NCBI GenBank assembly: GCA_965215825.1
Contig: CBDCEM010000003.1
Location: 1,736,001-1,800,000 of the forward strand
Length of the DNA: 64,000 nt
From: JAWPMT01 sp965215825
GTDB lineage: Bacteria > Bacteroidota > Bacteroidia > Cytophagales > Cyclobacteriaceae
Direction of reading: 5' to 3'
Part shown: piece after piece, positions 1 to 9,228 of the stretch
Position numbering within the stretch: position 1 is the stretch's first letter
Layout of the letters: every line of letters begins with the position of its first letter
Program-made: the position numbers and the translations under genes
Notes under the pieces: generated by a model
Told to the model about the DNA's origin: nothing
Seen by the model: the letters and a program-made list of their open reading frames with translations, nothing else
Databases searched by the model: none

Positions 1-3000
1 GCTTTGACCATTTCTGGAACTGGTTTTGATACTGGCCTATCAGGGAATATAGTTTTAATTGATGGAATAGAGTCATCAGTGACTTCTGCAACGTCTACAC
101 AATTGGATGTTATAGTTCCTGCTGGCGTTTCAGTTGGAAGGGTTACCGTATTGACCAATTCCCTGATTGCGGAATCCCTTGAAAACTTTCAAGTGACTTT
201 CGAAAGCGAAAGAACGCTTACTGATGAATCCTTTAAAAGCGATTTGATTATGGCTACAGGAGCAGAATCTGTTTTGTCACTCTCTGGCGATTTGGATATG
301 GATGGCGAAAATGACGTAGTGATTGCCAATGCCACCGACCAAACAATCAGTGTATATCGAAACAGAAGTTCAGGAACGGGCGACATCAACTTCGATGTGA
401 AACAAGATTTTGGGATTGCAGGACGTCCGGGCGAAATGGCGCTGGCAGATTTTAATGGTGACGGTAAACTTGATTTGGCAATTGGTTATACTGACAATAC
501 TGCTATTTCTATATTTCGAAATACCAGTTCCGTGGGTATCAATTTTGATTCCAGACAAGACTTCAACGTTGCGAATAACAATACTTTTGGTATAGCTTCA
601 GGAGACCTTGATGGGGATGGGAAACTAGATATAGTTTTCGTCGATAATCAAAGCGATGAGGTCGTCGTGTTGAAAAATGGTAGTACGCTTGGTGCGATCA
701 GTTTCACCACAATGGCATCTTATGCCACAGGTGATAGTCCAGTTTACGTCACAATAGCAGATATGGATCAGGATCAGTTTCCTGATGTCATCGTAGCCAA
801 TCAGACAGATATGAACCTATCTGTATTGGTCAATGACGGTGCGATGAACCTGTCTGCAAAGAGTGATTTCGCAATTGGAGGTGAACCCACTCAGGTGTTG
901 AGTGCGGACATTGATGGCGATCATATTACAGATCTGATTTCTATTTCGAATGTCACATTATCCAATCCCAATGGGAGGAGTACAGTATTGAGAAATTCGA
1001 GTAGTCCTGGTTCCCTGAGTTTCTCAGCCACAAATCTTTCATTAGTCGGACATAGAGGAACTATTGGCGATTATAACGGTGATGGAAAACTAGATATTGC
1101 TTCGATCCATGTTTTCAATGGTTTGTCGTTCATTAAAAATACAAGTGCCCCTGCCAACATCAGCTTTGAGTCAGAGAAAATCGTTGGTACTGATGTTCAA
1201 CCTTTGGGAGTTTCCTCCAGTGACTTGGATCACGATGGAGAACCGGATATACTAATTTCGGGAGTATCTATCTCCTTCAATAATGAAGTAGAGGTCCTTC
1301 GAAATCTTAGTGCTTCAACCGATATCCTAAGTTTTAGTGTGTCAGAAGAATCGTCACCAGCGATACTTGACTCAGATAATCATACGATTAATCTGGGACT
1401 TACTGATTGTTCGGATATTAAACGACTAACTCCTTCATTTAACACATCCTTCGGTGCAAGCGCATACTTATTGACCTCTGCAACAGATTCAGTTCTTCAG
1501 GCAAGTGGTGTAAGTGAAAATGACTATGGTGATCCTTTTACTTATACCCTGGTGGCTGAGGATGGAGTTACGGCTCAGGACTGGATGGTAAGTATTACTG
1601 GTGCCCGTTATTCAAACTATGCGGAAACGGAAATGTCAGTATGTGAAAGTTATGAGTGGCATGGAACTGTCTACACGCTATCTGGAACTTATCAGGAGTT
1701 ATTCACCAATTCCGTAGGTTGTGATAGCACAGAAGTACTTCATTTGAACATCCTGGAGGCCACTCAGAGCATGGATCATGTCAATGCCTGTGAAAGCTAT
1801 GAGTGGAATGGAACGAACTACACGCAATCAGGTACTTATCAGGAGCTGTTTACTAATTCAGTAGGATGTGATAGCACGGCTACCCTGAACCTGACCATAC
1901 TGGAACCTACATTTGGTGATGAAGCGGTAGAAGTCTGTGAGAGCTATGAATGGGAGGGTACACTTTATACGGTTTCCGGAAGTTATCAGGAGATATTAAC
2001 TAATTCGGCTGGTTGTGACAGCACGGCAACGCTGAACCTGACCATACTGGAACCAACATCCGGTGATGAGGCGGTAGAAGTCTGCGAGAGCTATGAATGG
2101 GAGGGCACACTTTATACGGTTTCCGGAAGTTATCAGGAGATATTAACTAATTCGGCTGGTTGTGATAGCACGGCTACCCTGAACCTGACCATACTGGAAC
2201 CAACATCCGGTGATGAGGCGATAGAAGTCTGCGAGAGCTATGAATGGGAGGGCACACTTTATACGGTTTCCGGAAGTTATCAGGAGATATTAACAAATTC
2301 GGCCGGTTGTGACAGCACGGCTACCCTGAACCTGACCATACTGGAACCAACATCCGGTGATGAGGCGATAGAAGTCTGCGAGAGCTATGAATGGGAGGGC
2401 ACACTTTATACGGTTTCCGGAAGTTATCAGGAGATATTAACAAATTCGGCCGGTTGTGACAGCACGGCTACCCTGAACCTGACCATACTGGAACCAACAT
2501 CCGGTGATGAGGCGATAGAAGTCTGCGAGAGCTATGAATGGGAGGGCACACTTTATACGGTTTCCAGAAGTTATCAGGAGATATTAACAAATTCGGCCGG
2601 TTGTGACAGCACGGCTACCCTGAACCTGACTATACTGGAACCAACATCCGGTGATGAAGCGGTAGAAGTCTGTGAGAGCTATGAATGGGAGGGCACACTT
2701 TATACGGTTTCCGGAAGTTATCAGGAGATATTAACAAATTCGGCCGGTTGTGATAGCACGGCTACCCTGAACCTGACCATACTGGAACCAACATCCGGTG
2801 ATGAGGCGGTAGAAGTCTGCGAGAGCTATGAATGGGAGGGCACACTTTATACGGTTTCCGGAAGTTATCAGGAGATATTAACTAATTCGGCCGGTTGTGA
2901 CAGCACGGCAACGCTGAACCTGACCATACTGGAACCAACATCCGGTGATGAGGCGGTAGAAGTCTGCGAGAGCTATGAATGGGAGGGCACACTTTATACG

Positions 3001-4296
3001 GTTTCCGGAAGTTATCAGGAAATATTAACTAATTCGGCCGGTTGTGACAGCACGGCAACGCTGAACCTGACCATACTGGAACCAACATCCGGTGATGAGG
3101 CGGTAGAAGTCTGCGAGAGCTATGAATGGGAGGGCACACTTTATACGGTTTCCGGAAGTTATCAGGAGATATTAACTAATTCGGCCGGTTGTGACAGCAC
3201 GGCAACGCTGAACCTGACCATACTGGAACCAACATCCGGTGATGAGGCGGTAGAAGTCTGCGAGAGCTATGAATGGGAAGGTACGCTGTATACGACATCC
3301 GGAACGTATCAGGAATTACTAACCAACTCAGCAGGTTGCGATAGTACCGCTACATTGACCTTGACCATACTGGAATCAACTTTCAGTTATACGGAAATGG
3401 AAGCATGCGAAAGCTACGAATGGAATGGTCGGACTTTGACCGAAAACGGAATCCATGAGATCATGCTAAGCAATGAAGTCGGCTGTGATAGCCTGGCTAT
3501 CCTGGATCTAACTTTACATGAATCAACTCAAGGTGAAACTGAAGTAATTGCTTGTGGAAGTTATGAATGGGAAGGGACGATCTACGAGGAGTCGGGTTTT
3601 TTTGAAACGATTCTGAATACTGCCAATGGATGTGATAGCATTGCTACTCTCAACCTGACAATCAGCCAGGCAGAATTGAACGAGGTAATTATGGATGTAT
3701 GCGCTGATTATAGTTTTGGAACGCAGCAGATCACTTCATCAGGCATTTATCAGGAGACTTTTAGTAATTCGCTGGGCTGTGACAGTACAGTCCTTCTGAG
3801 AGCTGAGGTGTTCAGTACTCCACTCACAGGCATTGCTCAGGAAGGGGCCACTTTAATCGCTGAAGACAATTCCGCAGGCATGACCTATCAATGGCTTGAT
3901 TGTTCAACCAATCAAAGGCTTGAAGGTGAAACAAATAGGGAATTCTTACCGGATGCGGAGGGAGATTATTCATTGGAAATATCTAATGGCGTATGCATTA
4001 CCGAAACGACTTGTTTCAGTTACATACGTGATGAAAATGTATTGAATACTGCTGACCTGAAAGGGAGTACTGTTTCAGTTTATCCAAATCCTACGTCAGA
4101 AAAGATACATGTCAGCTTCCCGAAAGATGGAAGAAGCGATATTGCGATTTACGGTTTGGACGGAAGGTTAATCGTAGCGGCGGACGTTTCCGGACAGAAC
4201 ATGTTCGTGTATGAGTTACCAGAACCTGGGATGTACCTTTTGCAGGTCAATTCTTCCTCAGGCCAGCAGGAATTCATTAAAGTGCTCAGGAAGTAA
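1..4296 (+). CDS. T9SS-secreted FG-GAP/VCBS repeat protein with 49-residue Cys repeats (5' partial)
   Basis: The reading frame is open from the first base, so the N-terminus and any signal peptide lie outside the window. The visible part starts with an IPT/TIG-like domain (about residues 1-57). Seven FG-GAP/VCBS-type units follow, with calcium-loop motifs such as DFNGDGKLDLAIG and DLDGDGKLDIVFV between about residues 96 and 420. After a beta-rich linker come 15 repeats of about 49 residues, each with a CESYEW start and a GCDST core carrying two cysteines. Ten of them are almost identical at DNA level. The C-terminus (about 1355-1430, VYPNPTSEKIHVSF to FIKVLRK) is a type-A T9SS sorting domain, so the protein should be exported through the outer membrane and anchored or released at the surface. 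An adhesin or matrix role is inference; no enzyme motif is visible. Confidence 0.85.
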   Translation, partial: ALTISGTGFDTGLSGNIVLIDGIESSVTSATSTQLDVIVPAGVSVGRVTVLTNSLIAESLENFQVTFESERTLTDESFKSDLIMATGAESVLSLSGDLDMDGENDVVIANATDQTISVYRNRSSGTGDINFDVKQDFGIAGRPGEMALADFNGDGKLDLAIGYTDNTAISIFRNTSSVGINFDSRQDFNVANNNTFGIASGDLDGDGKLDIVFVDNQSDEVVVLKNGSTLGAISFTTMASYATGDSPVYVTIADMDQDQFPDVIVANQTDMNLSVLVNDGAMNLSAKSDFAIGGEPTQVLSADIDGDHITDLISISNVTLSNPNGRSTVLRNSSSPGSLSFSATNLSLVGHRGTIGDYNGDGKLDIASIHVFNGLSFIKNTSAPANISFESEKIVGTDVQPLGVSSSDLDHDGEPDILISGVSISFNNEVEVLRNLSASTDILSFSVSEESSPAILDSDNHTINLGLTDCSDIKRLTPSFNTSFGASAYLLTSATDSVLQASGVSENDYGDPFTYTLVAEDGVTAQDWMVSITGARYSNYAETEMSVCESYEWHGTVYTLSGTYQELFTNSVGCDSTEVLHLNILEATQSMDHVNACESYEWNGTNYTQSGTYQELFTNSVGCDSTATLNLTILEPTFGDEAVEVCESYEWEGTLYTVSGSYQEILTNSAGCDSTATLNLTILEPTSGDEAVEVCESYEWEGTLYTVSGSYQEILTNSAGCDSTATLNLTILEPTSGDEAIEVCESYEWEGTLYTVSGSYQEILTNSAGCDSTATLNLTILEPTSGDEAIEVCESYEWEGTLYTVSGSYQEILTNSAGCDSTATLNLTILEPTSGDEAIEVCESYEWEGTLYTVSRSYQEILTNSAGCDSTATLNLTILEPTSGDEAVEVCESYEWEGTLYTVSGSYQEILTNSAGCDSTATLNLTILEPTSGDEAVEVCESYEWEGTLYTVSGSYQEILTNSAGCDSTATLNLTILEPTSGDEAVEVCESYEWEGTLYTVSGSYQEILTNSAGCDSTATLNLTILEPTSGDEAVEVCESYEWEGTLYTVSGSYQEILTNSAGCDSTATLNLTILEPTSGDEAVEVCESYEWEGTLYTTSGTYQELLTNSAGCDSTATLTLTILESTFSYTEMEACESYEWNGRTLTENGIHEIMLSNEVGCDSLAILDLTLHESTQGETEVIACGSYEWEGTIYEESGFFETILNTANGCDSIATLNLTISQAELNEVIMDVCADYSFGTQQITSSGIYQETFSNSLGCDSTVLLRAEVFSTPLTGIAQEGATLIAEDNSAGMTYQWLDCSTNQRLEGETNREFLPDAEGDYSLEISNGVCITETTCFSYIRDENVLNTADLKGSTVSVYPNPTSEKIHVSFPKDGRSDIAIYGLDGRLIVAADVSGQNMFVYELPEPGMYLLQVNSSSGQQEFIKVLRK
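1933..3278 (+). repeat. 147-bp tandem repeat array, about ten in-frame units
   Basis: Unit starts (gtctg of the V-C-E-S codons) fall exactly 147 bp apart from 1933 to 3256: 1933, 2080, 2227 and so on. Units differ by a handful of mostly synonymous changes (tgt/tgc, ggc/ggt, aac/aca). One unit has a Gly-to-Arg change (SRS instead of SGS, near 2565). Flanking units at 1640-1930 and 3380-3830 encode the same motif but have diverged, which points to recent expansion or homogenisation of the middle of the array. Confidence 0.95.
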
Positions 4297-4322
4297 TTGT
4301 CGGAGATTTCTCCATCCATAAC

Positions 4323-4371
4323 GGCGGCGGTTAAGAGGTGTGACTTTGGTTCGTGCCTTTTCCTCGCCGCC
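4323..4371 (+). terminator. GC-rich hairpin after the FG-GAP gene, possible terminator
   Basis: A perfect 7-bp stem GGCGGCG (4323-4329) / CGCCGCC (4365-4371) encloses a second imperfect AGGTGTGA / TTCGTGCCT helix. It starts 27 bp after the stop codon. No clear T-run follows, so a terminator role is only likely. A related sequence (GGTTAAG followed by GGTGTG and CACCTTTCC) recurs around 4567-4606. Confidence 0.4.
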
Positions 4372-4638
4372 TGGTCGCAAGCCTGTTCAATTCATAAAAA
4401 CAATAGGATTGGGTCATGGGCCAAATTCGAAATTGGGGTGAGTTTACTACCTGAATTGCCAAAGACAGGTGTTTATGAGATTCAAACTTATTCCGGGTGG
4501 CAGGGAATTCAAAGCGAAAGTATTGAGAAAATAATTGACTGGAATAAATAGTTCACAACACGCAGTGGTTAAGGGTGTGGTTCTTTGGACTGCACCTTTC
4601 CTTGTTTCGGCTTTGTCCCCCGAATGTCCCGACTGGAA

Positions 4639-4671
4639 TTTTGGGCTTTCCCTGAATTACAACTAGCTTTA
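4639..4671 (+). promoter_or_regulatory. Bacteroidota-type promoter for the M60-like gene
   Basis: TTTTG at 4639-4643 is followed after 20 bp by TAGCTTTA at 4664-4671. This fits the -33 TTTG, 19-21 bp spacer, -7 TAnnTTTG pattern of Bacteroidota sigma-ABfr promoters with one mismatch at the last base. It lies 80 bp before the preferred ATG of the next gene. Confidence 0.45.
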
Positions 4672-4750
4672 AATAGTGCAATTAATACTTGTTAAAGTAA
4701 AAATCATGCTTCATTTTTTTATGGTTCTAATGACTAGAAATCTCTACCCT

Positions 4751-7700
4751 ATGACCCGTTTAATTTTCGCTTTATGCTTATGTCTGAGGGCTTCAAGTTC
4801 TTTTGGACAGCTCGCGGAGTATGAATTCAATGAAAATTTTCAGGACGTTTTGGGCGGCTACCATGCGGTAGCAGAAGGGGACCCATTTATTGAAAACAAT
4901 CAATATGTATCACTTGATACTGGGGATTACTTGTTGCTCCCCAATACACTTAATGCCGCATTTGATGCTTCCAGGTCTTTGGAGATTCAAGTGAGATTCA
5001 AAGTGGAAGGTGATTGGATGTCTACTTCGGGGGAAGATGCCCGAATTATTCTTTCCAGTAAGGGGGATTATGATCAACGTTTAGGAGGATTTGACATTAC
5101 CGCAAGACAATGGGAGGGTCAGTTGAGAATCATTACGACCTTTGGAGATGGGATCAATTTTGAGCCTGGGCAATGTGCCAGTTGTTGTTCCGATTGTATC
5201 CAAAGTGAAGGGAAGTTAGATTTCGTGAGTGATATTGATTCCGGGAATTGGTATGACTTGGTCGTGAAATTTATTTTTGATGAAGAGACACCTTATATAC
5301 AATACTCTGTCAATAACTCTGTTTCGATCTCCTATTTTGATGACAGGGTTGATTATGATGGCTTTCGTGAATTGCTCAATCAACAGCCGATAGCAGTAGG
5401 AGCGGACCTGGGTAATAATATCATCCATCATGGCGATGAAAGCCTTGACCTTCAGGTTGACTACTTGATGTTTGCGAGTCCTGTGCTGTCAGGAGATGCT
5501 GGTAAAGTAGGGACAGTTCTTGCCAGCTTAACGGCCCATATGAGAGGAGAGGAATCCTTTTCAGAAACCCAGATCGACTCTTTACATGGTCTGTTTGTAG
5601 CTAATTGGGATGCTACGTCCTATGCACCTAACAAAGAGGTCATTCATACCTACATGGATACTTATTCCGACTTTAATGGCGCCTTATTTGATCAACTTTT
5701 CAAGGAAGCACCGGACCAATTTCCACCTCTGGAAGCAATTCAGTATCAAATGCAACAATGGATTCTGGATAACCAGTATAGCCCTGAAAAAGTAGGAGAA
5801 ATGGAAGGATTGGTATTCAAAGATCATGAACTATTTCCGGGAGTTGTGAGTCAGGAGGCTCCTCGCTTAGCCTCAGCCAGCTTTACGATCGATGCCAACT
5901 ATCAGACGGATCCTGGATTTATTCTCAATGGACAAGAAGAAGTCATCCGGCCAACCGGTTATTATGTGCCACCGGGAGAATTGGTTCGGGTTATGGTGCC
6001 TAATGTCGCGGTAGGAAAGGGATTGACTTTGTTTGTAGGTGCTCACCGCAAAAATGTCCAGGAGACGTGGAATGAATTCACACGGTTCCCCAGGATTGGT
6101 ACCACATATATTATAGATAGTGAAGTTATCACTGTAGCGAATCCTTTCGGTGGTGGTATTTACATAACCGTTCCGGATGGAACTCAATTGGGAGCGTTGA
6201 TTTTTGAAGTAAACGGAGCCGTTAAAGCACCATACTATTCAATCAGGGAAGGGTTTGAAACTTCTCTTATCACATTTCAAGAAGAAATTGCCAGCTCACA
6301 GGTACCCTGGATAGATATGGAGTCAACCAATTTCATGTGTACCATTCCTCATGGCATGGCAAGTCAGATGATTGACCCGGATTCAATTCTTTCGGTATGG
6401 GATCAATCATTTGATGCGGTGAACGTAGCTCTGGGCAGGCCATTGACGCGTTTTCGGGGAGAGTACTTAATCATTGATCGAAATTCTCATGTGAAATTTA
6501 CGGCTGCACCAGCATCTTATCCCATGTCACTGGAAACAGTAGCGTTTCCTTATGAGAATATCTGGAGTGACCCGGTGAGTGTAGAACAGGGGAGAGATTG
6601 GTACCGTGCAGTGGGTAGTTTCAATTTCATTATTTTTCACGAATATGGACACCTTCATAACATGCCTACTTTGTTGCATGAGCAAGAAACTAACGTTCAC
6701 CTACCTGCGACGGCAGCTTACAGCATGGCGATGGGAGAGTCAATTGATTCTGCTTTTGTGTATGCGTTATCTCAAAGACTGAATTTGGAAGAAGCTACAC
6801 TGGACTGGATCATTACTCCCAACTTTTATGAAGGAAGAAGAATTGGCTTTGTCTCCGAAAGTCCTGGGGATCAACTGCTTTATCAAAGCAGAGGGCTGGT
6901 CAAATTGGTCGATATTGCAAAAATGTTTGGCTGGGAGGCGTTGGGAGAGGTCAATAGATATTTTTATGATTATCAAGTCAATAATCCTTTATGGAGTCCG
7001 TATTCCTTAGGAGATGATCAGTTGATTGCGGCTGCTTCGGAAGTGTTGGGCTTCAATATGGCACCCCACTTTGAATTTCATGGGATTCTTCCGTCTGACA
7101 GTTTGGTCGATGTACTTCAGGGCCTGCCGACTTCTGATCGGGTCAAAGAAAGAATTCTCCATTATCGAGCCATAGTTCCGAGAGACAATGAGGCTATTCA
7201 GCCATGGTACCATTCGATTATTCCCGGTCTGGATCCCAATTTTCACTTACCCCGTTGGAACGAATGGCGTAGAAACTATGATGAAACCCATGCTGGAAAC
7301 ATCATCTCGAGAATTGATACCATCCTAAATCGGTATTACGAACTTACCGAGGCAGACTTCAATCAGGCGCCTGTCATTACGGGCCTTATTGAACCCTTAA
7401 GGATAAGTGAAAACGCTTCAATTACTTTATCCCTCAATGATTTGAGGGTGGAAGATGCTGATCATGTTTATCCGGATGAGTTTACCCTGATTGTCCTATC
7501 CGGTGAAAGTTACTTATTGGATGACTTTACAATTACACCAACCTCTGGTTTTAACGGAGAATTGAATGTTCCGGTGAAGGTGAGTGATGGCATTGAAGAG
7601 AGTGAGGAGTTTCTAGTGAAAATTGAGGTAAACAAACTAAACGATGTGCCTGTGATCACAGGCCTCAGTGAACCACTAACGATTGCCCAGGGAACTTCAT

Positions 7701-8176
7701 TGACGCTGACTCTCGGTGATTTTCAGGTTGAGGATACAGATCATAATTTCCCGGATGATTTTACGCTAATTATTTCTCCCGGTGACGATTATACCTTAGA
7801 GGAGCATACCGTCATTCCAGAAGGTACTTTTACGGGAACTTTGAGTGTGCCTATTCAAGTGAGCGATGGTATCGACGAAAGTGAAGTTTATTTAGTTCCT
7901 ATAGAGGTACTCCTTGTGTTGACGGTGGAAGAAGGCTCGGCTCCAATATCCATATACCCTAATCCAATTGAAGATATCCTACATTTCGATATTCAGGCAA
8001 CAGATCCGGTGACGGAAATTAAATTATTCTCTCTTGCTGGCGGGTTCATTCAGCGATTTGGCCCAGAAAAGCTCAGGGAAGGGACTCTGAATTTTTCAAA
8101 GCTGGCGTCAGGAACATACCTCCTACGATTAACTACAGCTAGCAATCATGCGATGTTCAAAGTGGTGAAAGAATAA
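4751..8176 (+). CDS. T9SS-secreted peptidase M60-like (glycopeptidase) protein
   Basis: The M60/enhancin-like family contains zinc metallopeptidases that cut mucin-type O-glycoproteins. A signal peptide (TRLIFALCLCL to SSSFGQ) favours the ATG at 4751; in-frame starts exist upstream at 4676 (GTG), 4706, 4721 and 4730. Numbering from 4751, a LamG/concanavalin-like beta domain covers about 20-250. The M60 region spans about 370-760, with family hallmarks TGYYVPPGE, NPFGGGIYI and the zinc motif HEYGH at 630-634; E646 is a candidate third ligand. Two tandem cadherin-like repeats follow (about 870-1060). The end is a T9SS type-A sorting domain (ISIYPNPIEDIL to FKVVKE). It follows another T9SS cargo gene. 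A role in host or algal glycoprotein degradation is inferred from the family; the substrate is unknown. Confidence 0.82.
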   Translation: MTRLIFALCLCLRASSSFGQLAEYEFNENFQDVLGGYHAVAEGDPFIENNQYVSLDTGDYLLLPNTLNAAFDASRSLEIQVRFKVEGDWMSTSGEDARIILSSKGDYDQRLGGFDITARQWEGQLRIITTFGDGINFEPGQCASCCSDCIQSEGKLDFVSDIDSGNWYDLVVKFIFDEETPYIQYSVNNSVSISYFDDRVDYDGFRELLNQQPIAVGADLGNNIIHHGDESLDLQVDYLMFASPVLSGDAGKVGTVLASLTAHMRGEESFSETQIDSLHGLFVANWDATSYAPNKEVIHTYMDTYSDFNGALFDQLFKEAPDQFPPLEAIQYQMQQWILDNQYSPEKVGEMEGLVFKDHELFPGVVSQEAPRLASASFTIDANYQTDPGFILNGQEEVIRPTGYYVPPGELVRVMVPNVAVGKGLTLFVGAHRKNVQETWNEFTRFPRIGTTYIIDSEVITVANPFGGGIYITVPDGTQLGALIFEVNGAVKAPYYSIREGFETSLITFQEEIASSQVPWIDMESTNFMCTIPHGMASQMIDPDSILSVWDQSFDAVNVALGRPLTRFRGEYLIIDRNSHVKFTAAPASYPMSLETVAFPYENIWSDPVSVEQGRDWYRAVGSFNFIIFHEYGHLHNMPTLLHEQETNVHLPATAAYSMAMGESIDSAFVYALSQRLNLEEATLDWIITPNFYEGRRIGFVSESPGDQLLYQSRGLVKLVDIAKMFGWEALGEVNRYFYDYQVNNPLWSPYSLGDDQLIAAASEVLGFNMAPHFEFHGILPSDSLVDVLQGLPTSDRVKERILHYRAIVPRDNEAIQPWYHSIIPGLDPNFHLPRWNEWRRNYDETHAGNIISRIDTILNRYYELTEADFNQAPVITGLIEPLRISENASITLSLNDLRVEDADHVYPDEFTLIVLSGESYLLDDFTITPTSGFNGELNVPVKVSDGIEESEEFLVKIEVNKLNDVPVITGLSEPLTIAQGTSLTLTLGDFQVEDTDHNFPDDFTLIISPGDDYTLEEHTVIPEGTFTGTLSVPIQVSDGIDESEVYLVPIEVLLVLTVEEGSAPISIYPNPIEDILHFDIQATDPVTEIKLFSLAGGFIQRFGPEKLREGTLNFSKLASGTYLLRLTTASNHAMFKVVKE

Positions 8177-8635
8177 CTCCAATAAGCGATTACCTAATTG
8201 ATCAGGATAGGTGGAATAGCCTAAATACCCCACCAATTTCGAGCTTCATTGAGCTGAATTTTTGATGAGGATTAAACGAAACAGAAAGATAACACGTGAT
8301 AATCTCAATTGTCCCGATTAGTCGTTAATTTGATACTTAAGATGTATTGTTTGTTCCAGCTTTGATTAAAGCAAAAGGAACATTTGTTTCACGGCACAAA
8401 AAAAGTGCACCAAATATTTGATGCACTTTTCTAGCTCAGTGAAGGTTGAAAGATACTGATTCTTAATGAGTAGCTGGCTCTTAATGAAGTGTAGTATCTA
8501 GCTATAAACCTCTGCTAAGAAAGCACGTATAAATTAAAGGATACGATAAATTTTATAAGAACAAAGTAAAATCGTAACAATCTGGTATACAGATATTTAT
8601 GAAAATATACATGAAGAAAAGTAAGAAAATTATTC
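8177..8635. other. Intergenic stretch with one hairpin
   Basis: AT-rich non-coding DNA between the M60-like gene and the XRE regulator. The only clear structure is the hairpin at 8401-8430. A 25-codon frame (8611-8688, ATG AAG AAA) overlaps the start of the next gene, but I see no support for it as a gene. Confidence 0.5.
8401..8430. terminator. Inverted repeat, probable terminator
   Basis: A perfect 9-bp inverted repeat AAAAGTGCA (8401-8409) / TGCACTTTT (8422-8430) surrounds a loop that is itself partly palindromic. The A- and T-rich stem ends would give a U-tract on either strand. It lies 225 bp after the M60-like gene. Confidence 0.5.
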
Positions 8636-9172
8636 TTGAATGTATTAATATTAAGCAAAGCCTTTGTTGGATTGGATCTGATCAATAAAAATATCAAGAC
8701 ATTGCGGAAGCTTGAGGGTATTAAAAGCCAAAGCGAATTCGGAGATATTATCGGTGTTCCAAGTCACAACATCAATAAGTATGAGAACAATGTAATCCCC
8801 AAACCTGAGGTTCTGAGAAGCATTGGGAAGGCGTTCAAAATCAACCTCCACTTGTTCATAACCAAAGAAATGTCAGAGGCCAATTTTGAAGAATTCAAGA
8901 TTGAGCACAACACAGAGGCGAAGCTTGAAAACCTGGTGAATGAGTCCTCCAATAGTTATGAGATCAAGCGCAATGACATTGATAGAATAGCTACATTCTT
9001 CAGCGACAAGCTCAAGCGAGTTGAAGATGACGATTGTAATGAAGTGGACCGAAAACGCCTATTTGGGGATATAAGAGCGATATTCCTCGCTTATAATGAT
9101 AAGTTGCGGGATTTCTATGTGATGCAAGATCACTTATCTGACATCCTCGGTGGCGGAAAAGGTGAAAATTGA
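8636..9172 (+). CDS. XRE-family helix-turn-helix protein
   Basis: The N-terminal third is an XRE-type helix-turn-helix: NIKTLRKLEGIKSQ, then FGDIIGVPSHNINKYEN, then PEVLRSIGKAFKINLHLFI. This is the pattern of Cro/C1-like DNA-binding domains that read a promoter-proximal operator. The rest (about 80-178) is charged and helical with no recognisable catalytic domain and may dimerise. No ATG lies upstream of the HTH in this frame (open from 8615), so translation must use TTG 8636 or TTG 8672, or the start is damaged. It stands alone between two convergent genes. Target and role are unknown. Confidence 0.7.
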   Translation: MNVLILSKAFVGLDLINKNIKTLRKLEGIKSQSEFGDIIGVPSHNINKYENNVIPKPEVLRSIGKAFKINLHLFITKEMSEANFEEFKIEHNTEAKLENLVNESSNSYEIKRNDIDRIATFFSDKLKRVEDDDCNEVDRKRLFGDIRAIFLAYNDKLRDFYVMQDHLSDILGGGKGEN

Positions 9173-9228
9173 TCTAAGAAATAAGAGGAAGAAAGAAAAA
9201 GCGACTTAAGTCGCAAGACTCAGGTCGC

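Noticed and set aside
1933..3278. CRISPR-like regular repeat spacing
   Set aside because: The 147-bp units are in frame, code for the same 49 residues throughout and have no variable spacers; they are protein repeats.
4297..4551. 84-codon frame directly after the FG-GAP gene
   Set aside because: It begins at a TTG touching the previous stop, contains the GC-rich hairpin, and has no signal, motif or composition of a real protein.
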